Shown one piece after another: positions 62,031 to 64,000 of a stretch of DNA of 64,000 bases. Origin of the DNA: Rhodococcus sp. KRD162 (GTDB taxonomy: Bacteria; Actinomycetota; Actinomycetes; Mycobacteriales; Mycobacteriaceae). How positions within the stretch are numbered: position 1 is the first letter of the stretch; each line of letters begins with the position of its first letter. Below the pieces are notes generated by a model. That model was not told the origin of the DNA. It saw nothing but the letters and a program-made list of their open reading frames with translations, and did no database searches. Made by a program: the position numbers and the translations under genes. Location of the stretch: assembly GCF_017168335.1 (NCBI RefSeq), contig NZ_JABFAU010000005.1:450743-514742 (forward strand). The letters run 5' to 3'.

Positions 62031-63503
62031 ATGGACGCACTGTGGTTGTTCGGCGATCAGCTCGGTCCGCACTTTCACTCGGTGGACGAGCACGCCGAGC
62101 GGGAGGTGCTGATGATCGAGTCCCGGCGCGTCTTTCGACGTCGGCGTTACCACCGGCAGAAACTGCATCTGGTGTTGTCGGGGATGCGGCATCTGGCCGA
62201 CGAGATCGGTGATCGCGTCACCTATCTGCAGACCGAGACGTACCGGGAAGGGTTGCGGCAGTTCGGCAAACCCGTGGTGGTGTTCGAGCCGACCTCACAC
62301 GCGGCCGAGAAGTTCGTCGCCGCCTTGCACGAGGAGGGACTGGTCTCGGAGATTCTTCCGACGCCGATGTTCGCGCTCCCTCGGGCAGAGTTCGCCGAAT
62401 GGGCGGCCGAGCGTGGCACTTTCCGGATGGAAACGTTCTACCGTGAGCAGCGCAAGACATTCGGTGTACTGATGGACGGTTCCGAACCGGTCTCGGGAAA
62501 GTGGAACCTCGACGCCGAGAACCAGTCGCCGCCTCCGAAGGGACGCCTGACCCTGGGTGTCGAGGAACCGTGGTGGCCGACCGAGGACGCCATCGACGAG
62601 CAGGTACGCGCCGACCTCGACGTCTGGGACCTCGACACCGTCGGAGTCGACGGGCCACGAAAGTTCGCGGTGACGGCGGCCGAGGCGTCGGATGCGTTGG
62701 TGCACTTCGTGAACTATCGCCTGGACGACTTCGGCAAATACGAGGACGCGGTGATGGCCGACGACTGGACGATGTCTCACTCCTTGCTGTCGGTGCCGCT
62801 GAACCTCGGCCTGCTGCACCCGCTTGACGTGGCGCACGCCGCCGAGGACGCCCACCGCGGCGGCACCCCGCTGGCAAGTGTCGAGGGTTTCATTCGGCAG
62901 ATCCTCGGCTGGCGCGAATACGTGTGGCATCTGTACTGGCATCTGGGGCCGGAGTATCTCGAACGCAACACGCTCGACGCCCATGAGCCCCTTCCGGAGT
63001 GGTTGACAGAGTTGGATGGCGACGCCGTGGTGGCGAAATGCCTGTCCAGCACCGTCGACGGCGTGCGTGATCGCGGGTGGGTACACCACATTCCTCGACT
63101 GATGATTCTGGGAAACTTTGCGCTACAACATGCTTGGGACCCGAGAGCATTGACCGACTGGTTTGCAACGGCTTTCGTCGACGGGTTTGCCTGGGTGATG
63201 CCGGTGAACGTGATCGGCATGAGTCAGCACGCGGACGGCGGAGTGATCGCCACCAAGCCCTACGCCTCGGGCGGGGCCTACCTGAACCGCATGACCGACT
63301 ACTGCGGCACATGCGAGTTCAATCCGAAGAAGCGACTGGGCGACGATGCCTGCCCGTTCACCGCCGGCTACTGGGCCTTCGTGCATCGGCATAGACAGCT
63401 TCTGGCCGCCAACCACCGCACAGCGCGGCAGGTGTCGTCGATGAACCGGTTGAGTGACCTCGAGCAGGTGTTGGAACAGGAACGGCAGCGCGAGGTGTAC
63501 TGA
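62031..63503 (+). CDS. Deoxyribodipyrimidine photolyase-related protein (FeS-BCP/PhrB type)
   Basis: 490 residues. It opens MDALWLFGDQLGPHF, typical of the FeS-containing bacterial cryptochrome/(6-4) photolyase group, and has an FAD-binding C-terminal half (RQILGWREYVWHLYW; MILGNFALQHAWDP; MPVNVIGMSQHADGG). Four cysteines expected to hold a 4Fe-4S cluster are Cys337, Cys425, Cys428 and Cys441, with the 88-3-13 spacing I recall for Agrobacterium PhrB. It probably repairs (6-4) photoproducts. ATG at 62031 behind gggagaac. Confidence 0.9.
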   Translation: MDALWLFGDQLGPHFHSVDEHAEREVLMIESRRVFRRRRYHRQKLHLVLSGMRHLADEIGDRVTYLQTETYREGLRQFGKPVVVFEPTSHAAEKFVAALHEEGLVSEILPTPMFALPRAEFAEWAAERGTFRMETFYREQRKTFGVLMDGSEPVSGKWNLDAENQSPPPKGRLTLGVEEPWWPTEDAIDEQVRADLDVWDLDTVGVDGPRKFAVTAAEASDALVHFVNYRLDDFGKYEDAVMADDWTMSHSLLSVPLNLGLLHPLDVAHAAEDAHRGGTPLASVEGFIRQILGWREYVWHLYWHLGPEYLERNTLDAHEPLPEWLTELDGDAVVAKCLSSTVDGVRDRGWVHHIPRLMILGNFALQHAWDPRALTDWFATAFVDGFAWVMPVNVIGMSQHADGGVIATKPYASGGAYLNRMTDYCGTCEFNPKKRLGDDACPFTAGYWAFVHRHRQLLAANHRTARQVSSMNRLSDLEQVLEQERQREVY

Positions 63504-63780
63504 CGAGCCTCGGCACAGTCGAGCACGGCCGGACCCTGTCGAGTGGTCCTCGTCGAGATCGACTGCGCGAGGTGCACCACATCTGAGGAGTCGCTGCCAC
63601 CAGGACCGACCGAGTTCCACGGTGCCTGCCGCATCCGCCCGGCTCATTGTGATTTCCGGGTGCGCGCGACGTATACCACGAGCTTCCGACAGGTTTGCGT
63701 ATCCGAATACTTAAGCAGGGCAATAGTTTTCGATTTGACGATCATTGTGTATCGAACACTAGTTCGATACAGTTTGGGTC
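63504..63780 (+). other. Promoter region of the DUF222 gene
   Basis: 277 bp without a supported gene. The last 100 bp turn AT-rich and carry the LexA box (63748-63771), which ends nine bases before the ATG. Confidence 0.5.
63748..63771. promoter_or_regulatory. LexA (SOS) box
   Basis: tgtatcgaac-acta-gttcgataca is a perfect ten-base inverted repeat whose core tcgaac-N4-gttcga equals the mycobacterial/actinobacterial LexA consensus. It lies just upstream of the DUF222 gene start at 63781, so LexA would repress that gene until DNA damage. Confidence 0.88.
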
Positions 63781-64000
63781 ATGACGACCGAGATCTGGCA
63801 ACTGAGCGAGGATCAACTCCTCGCCGACGCCGCCGCGGTCTCCCACCAGATCCAGTTGTTGGAGGCCCGCCGCATCGCTCTCGTCGCCGAGATCGACACC
63901 CGCGTCACCCGCGAGAAACTCGGCTTCCCCGGACCCGCCGGCTGGCTCACCTCCACCACCCTGCTCACGCCAGGCAAAGCCAACAAAATTCTCGCCCTCG
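63781..64000 (+). CDS. DUF222/HNH endonuclease (13E12 family), N-terminus only
   Basis: 73 codons to the right edge from the ATG at 63781, opening MTTEIWQLSEDQLLADAAAV and continuing RRIALVAEIDTRV and PGPAGWLTSTTLLTPGKA. This is the DUF222 domain of the 13E12 repeat family, which normally has a C-terminal HNH nuclease, here outside the window. The GW(L)-type motif and the LexA box both fit the family, several members of which are SOS-induced in mycobacteria. Confidence 0.85.
   Translation, partial: MTTEIWQLSEDQLLADAAAVSHQIQLLEARRIALVAEIDTRVTREKLGFPGPAGWLTSTTLLTPGKANKILAL

Overview
This is a high-GC actinobacterial chromosome segment, most likely Rhodococcus (Nocardiales). The signs are a single-chain BC-BCCP-CT acyl-CoA carboxylase, an LpqN-like protein, a LytR-CpsA-Psr protein, split pntAa/pntAb/pntB transhydrogenase genes, a HelZ-type helicase N-terminus, and a DUF222/13E12-type HNH gene behind a mycobacterial-type LexA box. 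GTG and TTG starts and 1-4 bp gene overlaps are common. I saw no rRNA, tRNA, CRISPR array or complete insertion sequence. The species is an inference; protein names rest on motifs and family resemblance read by eye, since no database search was possible.

Layout. 0-3.9 kb: HelZ-type helicase start (left edge), a quinone-reductase-like MDR enzyme, a secreted HNH nuclease, a shikimate dehydrogenase homologue, and a cupin/MarR divergent pair with a palindromic operator. 3.9-8.7 kb: a complete N-acetylglucosamine module (EIIC-nagA-nagB leftward, EIIB-EIIA rightward, and a DasR/NagR-like GntR regulator) with two dre-like operators. 8.9-13.4 kb: BenE-type transporter, thioesterase, APH-like phosphotransferase, a small unknown protein and a membrane protein. 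13.4-20.8 kb: proton-translocating transhydrogenase, HIT protein, peptidase-E-like protein, a second copy of the small unknown family, FAD-linked oxidase. 19.5-27.7 kb: a tightly packed eight-gene leftward operon for reductive pyrimidine degradation (beta-ureidopropionase, dihydropyrimidinase, LLM oxidoreductase, four-gene THI5-like ABC importer, class III aminotransferase). 27.8-33.4 kb: ATP-dependent DNA ligase, carboxylesterase, lipoprotein, sugar MFS transporter. 33.4-36.8 kb: TPP riboswitch, tenA and a second THI5-like ABC importer, a thiamine-pyrimidine salvage operon. 36.9-43.9 kb: LCP protein, an orphan antitoxin-like HTH protein, several small unknown proteins, and a pRiA4b ORF-3-type gene whose 3' end runs into a 178-190 bp GC-rich tandem array. 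43.9-51.2 kb: HAD phosphatase, membrane metallophosphoesterase, and a 1727-residue SF1 helicase with a C-terminal Vsr/DUF559-like nuclease domain. 51.5-64 kb: TetR regulator, giant acyl-CoA carboxylase with a structured leader, small secreted peptide, RluA-type pseudouridine synthase, TrhO, PhoD-like phosphatase, an FeS-type photolyase-related protein, and a SOS-boxed DUF222 HNH gene cut by the right edge.

How the parts relate. The GlcNAc module imports and phosphorylates GlcNAc, deacetylates it and deaminates it to fructose-6-phosphate. The pyrimidine operon would take a dihydropyrimidine to beta-alanine and then a semialdehyde, using its own importer. The thiamine operon uses the same importer family for a thiamine precursor under TPP control. 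The most unusual items are the helicase-nuclease (a possible anti-mobile-element protein), the repeat array fused to a gene end, the two-member small-protein family, and the carboxylase leader.
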